From positions 1 to 54,287 of the forward strand of contig JAPLQY010000019.1 in assembly GCA_026399475.1 (NCBI GenBank): a stretch of 54,287 bases of DNA, read 5' to 3'. A program made the position numbers and the translations under genes. This document shows positions 41,444 through 49,983 of the stretch, piece by piece. Position 1 is the stretch's first letter, and every line of letters starts with the position of its first letter. The DNA is from Rhodocyclales bacterium. GTDB taxonomy: Bacteria > Pseudomonadota > Gammaproteobacteria > Burkholderiales > Rhodocyclaceae. Below the pieces are notes generated by a model, which saw only the letters and a program-made list of their open reading frames with translations, did not search any database and was not told where the DNA came from.

Positions 41444-43383
41444 GCCGGAACGCCTCCGGGCAGATTGGCGGTAGCCTTGACGCGCAGCCGGTAGCGCCGG
41501 TCAAGCATGGCGATAAAACCGCCCAGACCCATCAGCAGGCAACCGCCCCAGATCCAGTCGACGAAGGGTTTGTAATAGACCCGCACGCTCCAGGCACCGG
41601 CGCTGCCGAGCGGCTCGCCGAGCGAGACATAGACGTCCCGCGTCAAGCCGGCGTCGATGGCGGCTTCCGTCATCGGCATCTGCGACGAGAAGTAATTGCG
41701 CTTTTCAGGATTCAGGGTCTTCAGTACGCGACCATCCTTCGACAGTTCGACGATGCCGACCGAGGCGCGATAGTTGGGGCCGGGCGCTTCCTTGACGCCG
41801 ATCAGGCGGAATCCGTAGCCACCGACATGCACGGTATCGCCCGGCTCCATGCGCACATCCTTTTCCTCCTGGTAGCCGCCGACCATGGCCACGCCGACGA
41901 CGAACACGGCAATGCCCAGGTGCGCGATCTGCATGCCCCAGAACGACGCCGTCGGCCGGCCTGTCTTCATGCGGTCCATGATCTGAAACACGCCGCTGGC
42001 AGTGATCCACACCACGAGCAGCGAACTCATGGCCATCAGCGGTGTCCAGCTGCCCATCAGGAAGGGCAGGCCGATGCCGGCGATCACGGCCAGCACCATG
42101 CTCACCCGCAGGCGCCGGGCGATGGCCTTGAGGTCGGCGTGCTTCCAGTGCGCCAGCGGCCCGATCGCCATCAGCACCAGCAGGGGCACCATGACCGGCA
42201 CGAAGACTGCGTTGAAGTAGGGCGGGCCCACGGAAAGCTTGCCCATGCCGAGCGCATCGATGAGCAAGGGATACAGGGTGCCGAGCAGCACGCTGCCGGT
42301 CGCCACCACCAGCAGCACGTTGTTCACCAGCAGCATGGTTTCGCGCGACACGAGGCCAAACGTACCGCCGGCATTGACCTTGGGCGCGCGCCAGGCGAAC
42401 AGGGTCAGCGAAGTGCCGACCACGACGGCGAGCAGCACCAGGATGAACACGCCGCGGCGCGGATCTGAGGCGAAGGCATGCACCGAAGTCAATACGCCGG
42501 AACGGACCAGGAAGGTGCCCAGCAGCGAAAGCGAGAACGCCGCAATGGCCAACAGCACCGTCCAGTTCTTGAAGGCACCGCGCTTTTCGGTGACCGCCAG
42601 CGAATGGATCAGCGCCGTGCCCACCAGCCAGGGCATGAAAGAGGCATTTTCGACCGGGTCCCAGAACCACCAGCCGCCCCAGCCCAGTTCGTAGTAGGCC
42701 CACCAGCTGCCGAGGGCGATCCCGAGCGTGAGGAAGATCCAGGCCGCCGTGGTCCAGGGTCGCGACCAGCGCGCCCAGGCCGCGTCGAGCCGCCCCGAAA
42801 TCAGTGCCGCGATGGCGAAGGAAAAGGCCACCGAGAAGCCGACATAGCCCATGTAGAGCATGGGCGGATGGAATACCAGCCCGGGATCCTGCAGCAGCGG
42901 GTTGAGGTCGCGCCCTTCTGCGGCGGCCGGCAGCAGCCGGTCGAAGGGGTTCGAGGTAAACAGGATGAAGGCCAGCAGGCCGATACCCACCAGACCCAGC
43001 ACCGCCAGTACGCGCGCCACCATGACTTCGGGCAACTGGCGCGAAGCCAGAGACACGGCGGCACCCCAGCCGGAGAGCATCAGCACCCACAACAGCAGGG
43101 AGCCCTCATGTCCGCCCCAGACGGCGGAGAAGCGATACAGGGTCGGCAACTGGGTATTGGAATGCTGTGCGACGTAGTTCACCGAGAAGTCACTGGTGAG
43201 AAAGCTCTGCGTCAGGCAGCCAAAGGCGATGGCAATCAGCAGGAACTGCGTTTGCGCCGCCGGCCGCGCCAGCGCAATCCACTGTGCGTTTCCTCGCTGT
43301 GCGCCGACCAGCGGCAGCACGCCCTGCAACAGGGAAACCACAAAGGCGAGGATGAGGGCGAAGTGTCCGAGTTCGGGAGTCAT
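41440..43383 (-). CDS. ccmF: Cytochrome c heme lyase CcmF
   Basis: 647-residue polytopic protein with the WWD heme-handling motif (GWGGWWFWDPVENASFMPW), conserved His residues and many helices. With CcmH and CcmI it attaches heme to CxxCH. Starts inside the stop of the 61-codon ORF upstream (ATGA overlap), so coupled translation is likely. Confidence 0.96.
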   Translation of the reverse strand: MTPELGHFALILAFVVSLLQGVLPLVGAQRGNAQWIALARPAAQTQFLLIAIAFGCLTQSFLTSDFSVNYVAQHSNTQLPTLYRFSAVWGGHEGSLLLWVLMLSGWGAAVSLASRQLPEVMVARVLAVLGLVGIGLLAFILFTSNPFDRLLPAAAEGRDLNPLLQDPGLVFHPPMLYMGYVGFSVAFSFAIAALISGRLDAAWARWSRPWTTAAWIFLTLGIALGSWWAYYELGWGGWWFWDPVENASFMPWLVGTALIHSLAVTEKRGAFKNWTVLLAIAAFSLSLLGTFLVRSGVLTSVHAFASDPRRGVFILVLLAVVVGTSLTLFAWRAPKVNAGGTFGLVSRETMLLVNNVLLVVATGSVLLGTLYPLLIDALGMGKLSVGPPYFNAVFVPVMVPLLVLMAIGPLAHWKHADLKAIARRLRVSMVLAVIAGIGLPFLMGSWTPLMAMSSLLVVWITASGVFQIMDRMKTGRPTASFWGMQIAHLGIAVFVVGVAMVGGYQEEKDVRMEPGDTVHVGGYGFRLIGVKEAPGPNYRASVGIVELSKDGRVLKTLNPEKRNYFSSQMPMTEAAIDAGLTRDVYVSLGEPLGSAGAWSVRVYYKPFVDWIWGGCLLMGLGGFIAMLDRRYRLRVKATANLPGGVPA

Positions 43384-43565
43384 GGTTTTTTCGGTGCCTG
43401 GTCTATTGCGGGCTTGGCTTCAGCCACGCCCTGGTTCATCTGGGCCTGCTTCAGCGCCGCGGCGGCCTCGGGGGGCATGTAATTTTGGCTGCGGCCGCCG
43501 CTTCGCGGCTTAACATTCGCTTCGCTCTTATTAGCCTGCGCCGAAATTCCATGCCCCAGGTTCAT
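43380..43565 (-). CDS. Small ORF between ccmE and ccmF containing a copy of the CcmE tail
   Basis: 61 residues. Starts by ATGA overlap with the ccmE stop and ends by ATGA overlap with ccmF, so it would be translated in step with both. Residues 28-42 ([15 protein letters not shown]) repeat the CcmE C terminus exactly, and about 45 bp of DNA are near-identical. The preceding residues (about 8-26, basic and Ser/Asn-rich) come from an inserted stretch with a GCCGC-GAA-GCGGC hairpin. It looks like a partial tandem duplication of ccmE carrying a small palindromic insert that has stayed open. No known family. Confidence 0.5.
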   Translation of the reverse strand: MNLGHGISAQANKSEANVKPRSGGRSQNYMPPEAAAALKQAQMNQGVAEAKPAIDQAPKKP

Positions 43566-44005
43566 TTGGCCCCCGGCGCATTCTGGCCCTGCTGCGCCTG
43601 CTTCAGCGCCGCAGCCGCCTCGGGGGGCATGTAATTTTCGTCATGCTTGGCCAGCACTTCGCTGGCGGCAAATACACCGTCAACACCCAACCTGCCCTGG
43701 ACTACAGCGCCCTTGCCGTCACGGAACAGGTCGGGAAGGATGCCGGTGTAGGCAACGGGGATTTCCTTGACCATATCGGTCATGACGAAACGCACCGTCA
43801 TGTCAGTGCGTTTGACCGAACCTTCCTTGACCAGCCCGCCGATGCGGAACGCTTTCCCTTGCGGTGCCTTGCCGGCAGCAACTTCTGAAGGCGTCACGTA
43901 GAGCGCGATGTTGCTGTCGAGTGCGTTGAGCGCCAACCCGGCGGCGATGGCCAGCGAGGCGAGTCCGCCGACAATCAGGGCGATGCGTTTCTGTCTGGGC
44001 TTCAT
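43562..44005 (-). CDS. ccmE: Heme chaperone CcmE
   Basis: 147 residues: N-terminal membrane anchor (about 9-27), OB-fold and the heme-binding His121/Tyr125 in LAKHDENY. The C-terminal tail is duplicated in the next small ORF. Carries heme covalently from CcmABCD to CcmF. Confidence 0.95.
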   Translation of the reverse strand: MKPRQKRIALIVGGLASLAIAAGLALNALDSNIALYVTPSEVAAGKAPQGKAFRIGGLVKEGSVKRTDMTVRFVMTDMVKEIPVAYTGILPDLFRDGKGAVVQGRLGVDGVFAASEVLAKHDENYMPPEAAAALKQAQQGQNAPGAK

Positions 44006-44196
44006 GAAGTTTTTTGTTGAAGTTCGAGTTCGTCTGCGAGCCGTTCGCGGGCCAGGCTCTTGCGAACCTCGCTAAGACGCCGCTTCGCCAGAAAAGGTTC
44101 CGCGATCATGAGTATCGCGCAGGCGCCGAAACTGCCCCAGACGTAAAACGCGTAGCCGCCCATGGCGAAAAATTCACTCACGCTATTCCACTGCAT
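44002..44196 (-). CDS. ccmD: Cytochrome c maturation protein CcmD
   Basis: 64 residues with one transmembrane helix (about 10-33, [22 protein letters not shown]) and a charged C-terminal tail. Releases holo-CcmE from CcmABC. Overlaps ccmC by 14 nt and ccmE by 4 nt. Confidence 0.9.
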   Translation of the reverse strand: MQWNSVSEFFAMGGYAFYVWGSFGACAILMIAEPFLAKRRLSEVRKSLARERLADELELQQKTS

Positions 44197-44923
44197 GCTT
44201 CACCCATTCCGTGTGTCGCTCGCGTTCGAGGATGATGGCGCGTACTCGCGTCAGCGCTACCGCGATCGAATACATCCAGAAGCAGAGCGCCATCAACAGC
44301 ATGCCCCAGAGCATGGTCTGCGCCATCGAGGGCGCCTTGTTCATGTTGATCGTCGAGCCCTGGTGCAGGGTATTCCACCACTTCACCGAGAAATAAATGA
44401 TGGGAATGTTGACCACGCCGACCAGCGCCAGGATCGCCCCGGCCTTGTCGGCGCGACGCGGGTCGTCGATGGCCGCCTGCAGCGCCATGAAGCCGAGGTA
44501 AAGGAAGAACAGGATCAGTTCCGAGGTCAGCCGTGCGTCCCACACCCACCACGCGCCCCACATCGGCTTGCCCCACAGCGCCCCGGTCCACAAGGACAAT
44601 GCCGCCATCAGGGCGCCGGTAGGCGCCAGCGCCTGCGCCATCATGCCCGACACCCGCGTGTTGAGCGCCAGCCCGAGACCGGCCCAGAAGGCCATCACCA
44701 GGTAGATGAACATCGACATCCACGAAGCCGGCACGTGCACGAAGATGATGCGGTACCCCTCCCCCTGTTGCGCATCCGTCGGCGCGACGAAGAAGGAGAT
44801 CCACAGCCCGGCAATGCCGAAAGCCGCTGCCGCGGCCCAAAACCACGGGATCAGGCGGCCGGCCAGCGGATAAAAGCTCTGCGGGCTGGCAAACCGGAAC
44901 CACTGAACAAGCGACTGTCTCAC
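44183..44923 (-). CDS. ccmC: Heme exporter/handling protein CcmC
   Basis: 246 residues from GTG 44923, overlapping the ccmB stop (GTGA). Six helices, WWD motif WGAWWVWDARLTSEL and periplasmic His residues. Loads heme onto CcmE. Confidence 0.94.
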   Translation of the reverse strand: MRQSLVQWFRFASPQSFYPLAGRLIPWFWAAAAAFGIAGLWISFFVAPTDAQQGEGYRIIFVHVPASWMSMFIYLVMAFWAGLGLALNTRVSGMMAQALAPTGALMAALSLWTGALWGKPMWGAWWVWDARLTSELILFFLYLGFMALQAAIDDPRRADKAGAILALVGVVNIPIIYFSVKWWNTLHQGSTINMNKAPSMAQTMLWGMLLMALCFWMYSIAVALTRVRAIILERERHTEWVKHAVE

Positions 44924-45585
44924 TCCAATGCAATCCTCAAGGCGGCCGTGGTCGCCCACGGCGCAAAAAAAACAGCCAGTGCCAGCATCGCTGCCAGCAA
45001 TGACAAATGACCACCTGCGCCGAGACCCGCAATATGCGCCTCCACCGCCCCCGCGCCGAAAATCAGCGCCGGGATGTAAAGCGGCAACACCAGCAGCGCC
45101 AGCAATACGCCGCCGCCGCGCACGCCCAGCGTCAGGGCCGCGCCGATCGCGCCAATCAGGGACAACAAGGGCGTGCCCAGCAACAGCGCCAGCGTCAGGA
45201 TGCCCAAGGCCGACGCATCGAGATCGAACTGCAGGCCGAGTACTGGCGCCAGCAACACCAGCGGCAAACCGCACAACAGCCAGTGGGCGAGTATTTTACC
45301 GGCAACCAGCAAGCCCAAGGGGGACGGCGACAAAGCCATTTGCTCAAGAGTGCCATCCACGTGATCAGCCGCGAACAGGCGCGGCAAACCAAGCAGGGTC
45401 GCCAGCAGCGCGGCAACCCACAGGATGCCGGGCGCGATCTTCTTCAGCAGCGCCGGTTCCGGTCCTATCCCCAGGGGAAACAGGCTGGTGACGATGACGA
45501 AAAAAAACACGGCCGTCAGCACCTCGCTCTTGCGCCGCATGGCCAGCAGCAGATCGCGGCGTACCGTAGCCAGGAAGGAGTTCAT
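44920..45585 (-). CDS. ccmB: Heme exporter permease CcmB
   Basis: 221 residues from ATG 45585 (GGAGG upstream); an in-frame upstream extension to 45720 lacks a ribosome site. Six helices, PLGIGPEPALLKKIAPGILWVAALLA and LLLVLPLYIPALIFG-like segments of CcmB. Partner of CcmA. Confidence 0.93.
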   Translation of the reverse strand: MNSFLATVRRDLLLAMRRKSEVLTAVFFFVIVTSLFPLGIGPEPALLKKIAPGILWVAALLATLLGLPRLFAADHVDGTLEQMALSPSPLGLLVAGKILAHWLLCGLPLVLLAPVLGLQFDLDASALGILTLALLLGTPLLSLIGAIGAALTLGVRGGGVLLALLVLPLYIPALIFGAGAVEAHIAGLGAGGHLSLLAAMLALAVFFAPWATTAALRIALE

Positions 45586-45598
45586 GCCACCTCCGCCG

Positions 45599-45615
45599 GG
45601 CCGCCCCAAGGGGGT
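45599..45615. repeat. GC-rich intergenic repeat (GGGCCGCCCCAAGGGGG type), copy 2
   Basis: The same 17-mer as at 4028-4044 lies in the 112-bp gap between ccmA and ccmB, where other ccm genes overlap or touch. The gap also holds C/G runs (about 45660-45690). It is probably a transposed or recombined intergenic repeat. Confidence 0.6.
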
Positions 45616-45697
45616 GGCAAGCCAAAATATGGAAGCCGCGTCAGCGGCTGAACCTTGGTCACCCCCTGCCATGGGCAGGGAGACGGGGGGATGGTCG

Positions 45698-46297
45698 TCA
45701 CAATACCAGCGCCTTGCCACCCGGCACAGGCAGCGGCTGGTGGCTGGTCAACACCGCCATCCCGCCCGCAGACAGATGCTCGGCAATCAGTTCCCCGAGC
45801 AGCTTTACCGCGGCGACATCGAGTGCATTGAAGGCTTCGTCGAGCACCCAGAGCACGGCCGGGCGTGTCAGCAACCGGGCCAGCAACACGCGCCGCTTCT
45901 GCCCGGCCGAAAGCACGCGCACCGGCAACTCCTCGCGGCCGCGCAGCCCAAGCCGGATCAGGGCGGCTAGCGACGTACGTTCATCGAGTGCGATGCCGTC
46001 GAGCGCGGCGGAGAGGCGAAGATTTTCCAGCGGCGTCAGATCCTCCTTGACCGCGGCATGGTGGCCGAGATAGATCAGATCACGGCGGAATTCGGTCGAT
46101 GGCGTTGGCTCGTCACGCCAGCGTATCTCTCCTGCGTCGGCCGGGGAAAGGCCTACCAGCAAGCGCATCAGGCTGGTCTTGCCGGCGCCGTTTTCGCCCT
46201 GAACGTGCAACCACTCGCCTGCAGCAAGCGAGAAGCCGACGTCGGAAAAAAGGCGGCGTTCACCGCGCGAACAGGCGAGACCTGAAACATTGAGCAT
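45698..46297 (-). CDS. ccmA: Heme exporter ATPase CcmA
   Basis: 199 residues with Walker A GENGAGKTS (about 34-42), signature-like LSAGQKRR, Walker B LWVLDEAFNALD and TSHQP switch. First gene of the ccmABCDEFGHI set; upstream EamA gene ends 45 nt before its start. Confidence 0.95.
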   Translation of the reverse strand: MLNVSGLACSRGERRLFSDVGFSLAAGEWLHVQGENGAGKTSLMRLLVGLSPADAGEIRWRDEPTPSTEFRRDLIYLGHHAAVKEDLTPLENLRLSAALDGIALDERTSLAALIRLGLRGREELPVRVLSAGQKRRVLLARLLTRPAVLWVLDEAFNALDVAAVKLLGELIAEHLSAGGMAVLTSHQPLPVPGGKALVL

Positions 46298-46341
46298 GGG
46301 CCAATTGTGCCCGAAACAGCTTCACTACGTCTTGTGTCGGG

Positions 46342-47232
46342 TCAAGCCGACGGTCGCGCCGGCATCAACACGGTCCCGATTGCGGTCAGAACCAGCACCA
46401 GGGCGGCGAAATCCTGCCAGTGCGGGGCCTCGTTCAAAAACACCATTCCGCTGAAAACTCCGACCACCGGAACAATCAGCGAGCCGAGCGAGGACACGGC
46501 GGCGGGAACCATCTGCACCAGCTTGTTCCAGGCCCAGTAGCAGAACAGCAGCCCAATGAAGACGTTGTACCAGAAACCGAACATCGGCCAGAAACTGATC
46601 TGGCTCCATTCGACGTGTTCCAGTGCATGGCCGGAAATGGCAATCGGGACTCCGCCCAGCAGGGCCTGCCAGGCCGTGAGCGAGGTGATGGGCATGGGCA
46701 GCGGATCCCGTTTGTAGATCACCAGCCCGCCGGCCCAGAAGATGGCAGCGATGAGCATCAAAATCACCCCGATCGGCGCACTGCCGAGTTTCTCGAACTC
46801 GGCGCCAATCAGCAAGGCCATGCCGCTCATGCCGAGTACCAGACCCACCAACCGGCGCCGCGTAAACCGTTCATCGAGGAACCAGACGGAGAGCAGCGCA
46901 CTCCAGATCGGCATGGTGTAGCCGAGGATCGCGGCACGCCCCGACGGCAGCAGGCTGACGCCATAGATGGCGAACATGTTCCAGCCGACGATGTTGCATG
47001 AAGCCATGCCCAGCAACTGCCGCCAGCGTCCAGTCGGCACCTTCAGGGACTGACCCGAAAACCAGGCAACGCAGAACAATCCTATGGACGCCAACAGGAT
47101 GCTGTCGCCCCGGAATATCCAGCGCGGAATTTCGGTGATCACCACCTTCATGATCGGCCAGTTGAAACCCCAGCCCAGGGAAAGCAGGCCGAGCAGGACG
47201 AGCCCGGCGCGCGGGATGGTTGAGGAAGACAT
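46342..47232 (-). CDS. EamA/DMT-family transporter
   Basis: 296 residues from ATG 47232. Ten hydrophobic helices in two EamA repeats; GWGFNWPIMKVVI at the first helix is typical. Exports or imports small metabolites; substrate unknown. Divergent from the plus-strand membrane protein (45 bp apart). Confidence 0.87.
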   Translation of the reverse strand: MSSSTIPRAGLVLLGLLSLGWGFNWPIMKVVITEIPRWIFRGDSILLASIGLFCVAWFSGQSLKVPTGRWRQLLGMASCNIVGWNMFAIYGVSLLPSGRAAILGYTMPIWSALLSVWFLDERFTRRRLVGLVLGMSGMALLIGAEFEKLGSAPIGVILMLIAAIFWAGGLVIYKRDPLPMPITSLTAWQALLGGVPIAISGHALEHVEWSQISFWPMFGFWYNVFIGLLFCYWAWNKLVQMVPAAVSSLGSLIVPVVGVFSGMVFLNEAPHWQDFAALVLVLTAIGTVLMPARPSA

Positions 47233-47276
47233 GGGGCGCGAGTGTGGCACGACGATGCGACCTTTACAATCCACGG

Positions 47277-48353
47277 ATGTCACCCCTCGCCCTGCTGCCC
47301 GCGCTCGCCCTGGCCGCCCTCGTTTCGCTGGCTGCCGCCGGACTGCTCCTTGTCACGGGGCATGGGGCGCCGCAACAGGCTGCCCACCTGGCCTTCGCGC
47401 TGGGGATATTGCCGTTGGTCCTCGCGGCAATGAGCTATTTCGTGCCGGTCCTGACGCGCAGCGCCGCCGCCGGGTTCGGCACCTGGTGGCCGCCCCTGCT
47501 GGCGTGGTCGGGTGGAGCGCTCGCGGTGTTTTCCTTCGCCGGTGATTTTTCACCCGGCCGGCTCAGCCTGGCCGCGGCGATGACCGGCATTGCGTCGGCA
47601 GGACTGGGGGCTTGGGCGCTGCACCGTGCGCGGCACATGTTCGGTCCGCGCCACCGGGGACTGGACTGGTACCTGGCCGCGCTCGGATTCCTTCTGCTGG
47701 CATTGGTCGCCGTCGTCCTGATGCCGCTCTTCCCCGAGCAGCGCAATGCCCTGCGCCTGTTTCACCTGCATGCCAATCTGCTCGGCTTTGTCGGACTGAC
47801 TGCGCTGGGCACCTTGCAGGTGTTGCTGCCTACCTGCCTGGGACAGGCCGACCCCGATGCCGCACTGCGTTTGCGGCGCGACCTCAAATGGTCTGCAACC
47901 GGCGCGCTGCTGATCGCAGTCGGCGCCTCGTCAATGCTTCCGGCATTGGCTTCCAAACTAGCTCCAGCTCTTGCGCTACTGGGCGCCGTGTTGTATGGCT
48001 GGATCGTCCTGCGCATGCTGCGCGCCTGGCAATCCCGATTTGGCAAGGCTCTGTTGCAAGCACACGGCGCAGCGCCCTCCTTGACCGCTGCCGCGCTGGG
48101 ACTTCTCGGCCTGCTGGCATTGGGGGCAGTGCATGGTTTCGGCTGGATGCCGGCGCGTCCCGCAGTCACCGGTTTTGTCGTCGCATTTCTGCTGCCGCTG
48201 GTGAGTGGGGCCGCCGCTCACCTGATGCCGGTCTGGCTGCGGCCCGGGATACAGGGCCCATGGCATCAGGTCTTGCGTGCCAGACTCTGCCGCTGGGGCG
48301 GAGTGCGCGGTATGTTGCTGCTGATTCTGGGTCTGGTGATCACGGTATCCTGA
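47277..48353 (+). CDS. Polytopic membrane protein (about ten helices), oxidase-like His motif
   Basis: 358 residues from ATG 47277. Mainly hydrophobic, with a conserved-looking LFHLHANLLGFVGLTALGTLQVLLPT helix and another His in ALGAVHGFGW and AAHLMPVW. The His-plus-Gly helices remind of NnrS and heme-copper-oxidase-like membrane proteins, so heme or copper binding is possible. I do not recognise a specific function. Confidence 0.65.
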   Translation: MSPLALLPALALAALVSLAAAGLLLVTGHGAPQQAAHLAFALGILPLVLAAMSYFVPVLTRSAAAGFGTWWPPLLAWSGGALAVFSFAGDFSPGRLSLAAAMTGIASAGLGAWALHRARHMFGPRHRGLDWYLAALGFLLLALVAVVLMPLFPEQRNALRLFHLHANLLGFVGLTALGTLQVLLPTCLGQADPDAALRLRRDLKWSATGALLIAVGASSMLPALASKLAPALALLGAVLYGWIVLRMLRAWQSRFGKALLQAHGAAPSLTAAALGLLGLLALGAVHGFGWMPARPAVTGFVVAFLLPLVSGAAAHLMPVWLRPGIQGPWHQVLRARLCRWGGVRGMLLLILGLVITVS

Positions 48354-48503
48354 ATCACCACGAGGAAATGCATCCGGAACCACCAACGATGCATCAGGTA
48401 AATCTTGCCATCGCCATGCCGCAAATCCCGATCCGCATTGTCCAAAGCAGGGATTGAAAAAAAACGATAGCATAGCGGCCTGACCACCCACCAGGAGAAC
48501 GCC

Positions 48504-48722
48504 ATGGCCCGCAAGAAGAAACTGGATTTCAGTGACATCGCGACAGACCGCAAGAAGGAAAACCTCAATCAGAAGGATTTCTGGGCAAGGTATGGCGTCA
48601 CGCAGTCGGGTGGCTCCAGGTATGAATCAGGCCGCAACATTCCCAAGCCGCTGGCAATTTTGCTATGGCTGCACAGATCAGGGAAAATCAGCGACAAGGA
48701 TCTCAACGATGCACTGAAGTAA
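48504..48722 (+). CDS. Small HTH DNA-binding protein
   Basis: 72 residues. LNQKDFWARYGVTQSGGSRYESGRNIP forms an XRE-like helix-turn-helix in which the Gln-Ser-Gly-Gly-Ser stretch would contact DNA; the C-terminal helix is short. Stand-alone; target unknown. AGGAG ribosome site upstream. Confidence 0.75.
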   Translation: MARKKKLDFSDIATDRKKENLNQKDFWARYGVTQSGGSRYESGRNIPKPLAILLWLHRSGKISDKDLNDALK

Positions 48723-48850
48723 CCGATTGCTTTGAGGATCGGCGTCGAAACTGGCCGCTTGCCGATCTCTTGCGAATCAGCCGCGTCCGCTATCGGTGCG
48801 CGGCAAGTTACCTGACATTTCGACAGCTCCGCTATGCGCCAGCACGGCGC

Positions 48851-48890
48851 AAAGAAAAAGCCGAATCAACTTAACTAGTTGATTCGGCTT
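48851..48890 (-). terminator. Intrinsic terminator of the tRNA-Lys operon
   Basis: On the minus strand a 13-bp perfect stem (AAGCCGAATCAAC / GTTGATTCGGCTT, 7-nt loop) is followed by TTTTTCTTT. It lies 6 bp after tRNA-Lys(CTT). Confidence 0.92.
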
Positions 48891-48896
48891 ATTATT

Positions 48897-48972
48897 TGGT
48901 GGGCTGTGAGTGGCTCGAACACTCGACCTACGGATTAAGAGTCCGCTGCTCTACCAACTGAGCTAACAACCC
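48897..48972 (-). tRNA. tRNA-Lys (anticodon CTT)
   Basis: 76 nt including an encoded CCA. Acceptor GGGTTGT pairs with ACAGCCC (one G-U), D-arm and TPsiC arm (GTTCGAG) are intact, anticodon loop CTCTTAA gives CTT. Confidence 0.93.
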
Positions 48973-48995
48973 GAATTGCAAATTATATATTACGG

Positions 48996-49071
48996 TGGTG
49001 GGTCGGGCGAGATTCGAACTCGCGACCAACGGATTAAAAGTCCGCTGCTCTACCGACTGAGCTACCGACCC
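48996..49071 (-). tRNA. tRNA-Lys (anticodon TTT)
   Basis: 76 nt including an encoded CCA. Acceptor GGGTCGG pairs perfectly with CCGACCC, anticodon loop CTTTTAA gives TTT, TPsiC GTTCGAA. It is 23 bp upstream of the other tRNA-Lys in one transcript. Confidence 0.94.
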
Positions 49072-49088
49072 AGCCTAGAAGGGCGCGA

Positions 49089-49117
49089 ATCGTACAGACC
49101 TTCCTTGGTGCTGTCAA
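49089..49117 (-). promoter_or_regulatory. Sigma-70 promoter of the tRNA-Lys operon
   Basis: TTGACA (49112-49117) and TACGAT (49089-49094) are separated by exactly 17 nt, followed by a GC-rich discriminator before the tRNA. Near-consensus, as expected for a stringently controlled stable RNA. Confidence 0.88.
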
Positions 49118-49178
49118 ACCTGACGCCAAAACCAGACGGATCACCTATGCCGCCGGACTATGCCGCCAGGAAATCGCC

Positions 49179-49207
49179 AAAAAAAACGCAACCCGACTGG
49201 GGTTGCG
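49179..49207 (-). terminator. Intrinsic terminator of the candidate sRNA
   Basis: Stem CGCAACCC (49187-49194) with GGGTTGCG (49200-49207), 5-nt loop, then A8 on the plus strand (U8 in the minus transcript) at 49179-49186. Strong and unassigned to any protein gene. Confidence 0.88.
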
Positions 49208-49266
49208 CTTAATCCACACCAAAGGAGGAGGGTGGAGGAGACAGGGGTCAAACACGGACTGACCTG
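49179..49266 (-). ncRNA. Candidate sRNA with repeated anti-Shine-Dalgarno motif
   Basis: On the minus strand a promoter candidate TTGCAA (49296-49301) N17 TAGCAA (49273-49278) would start RNA near 49266. The RNA would fold as GGTCA/TGACC hairpin (about 49245-49264), then an unpaired tract CTCCTCCACCCTCCTCC (49224-49240) and a strong terminator: perfect 8-bp CGCAACCC/GGGTTGCG stem followed by eight U (49179-49207). The tract is complementary to ribosome-binding sites. No ORF covers it. Confidence 0.6.
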
Positions 49267-49278
49267 GATCAATTGCTA

Positions 49279-49560
49279 CGTCAGACAGCGTTCAGTTGCA
49301 AGAATTTTTACACAGCCTTTGTTGCGTTGCAAGACTTTTTTGTGCGTTGCGCAATCGCCTGCTCACGCCAAGGCTTATTGGACTTAAAACCATTTGATTC
49401 TATTGATTATTAACAAATTAATTTATTATTTCAAACCAACAGGTTTGTCTATAGCACCGCAGGCTCATGGCCGACCAGCGCCAACGAACCCCGTTTGATG
49501 CGCCGCCGCACCTGCATTTTGGCACCACGGCTAGAATGCCGCCTATTGGTCGAAGGAGTG
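49279..49560. other. Intergenic region upstream of osmC
   Basis: About 280 bp with low GC near 49390-49440 (AT-rich run), likely holding the osmC promoter. No repeat, RNA gene or ORF with a ribosome site was recognised beyond the sRNA promoter at its left edge. Confidence 0.4.
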
Positions 49561-49566
49561 AACAAC

Positions 49567-49983
49567 ATGGAATGCACGGTACGCTGGCATCAAGGGATGA
49601 GCTTTGTTGCCGAGACCGGCAGCGGGCACTTGGTCTGCATGGATGGCTCGCCTGAAGCCGGCGGACGCAACCTGGCGCCACGGCCCATGGAATTGCTATT
49701 GGCCGGCGCCGGGGGCTGTACTGCTTTCGATATCGTCCTCATCCTGAAACGCGGCCGCCATGACGTGAGCGGATGCGAAGTGAAGCTTCAGGCTGATCGT
49801 GCGGAGACGGATCCCAAGGTATTCACGAGGATCAACATGCACTTTGTGGTGACCGGGAAAAACCTGAAACCGGAGGTGGTCGAACGTGCAGTCAAGCTGT
49901 CAGCGGAGAAATACTGCTCTGCGTCGATCATGCTGGGCAAAACCGCCGCGATCGACCACACCTTTGAGGTGGTCGAGGGTTAG
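49567..49983 (+). CDS. OsmC/Ohr-family protein
   Basis: 138 residues from ATG 49567 (GAAGGAG upstream). Two conserved Cys: AGAGGCTAFDIV (about Cys55) and AEKYCSASIML (about Cys120), the peroxidase pair of the OsmC fold. Probably an organic hydroperoxide or persulfide-type reductase of the YhfA subgroup. Its stop abuts the coq7 stop with no gap. Confidence 0.9.
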   Translation: MECTVRWHQGMSFVAETGSGHLVCMDGSPEAGGRNLAPRPMELLLAGAGGCTAFDIVLILKRGRHDVSGCEVKLQADRAETDPKVFTRINMHFVVTGKNLKPEVVERAVKLSAEKYCSASIMLGKTAAIDHTFEVVEG

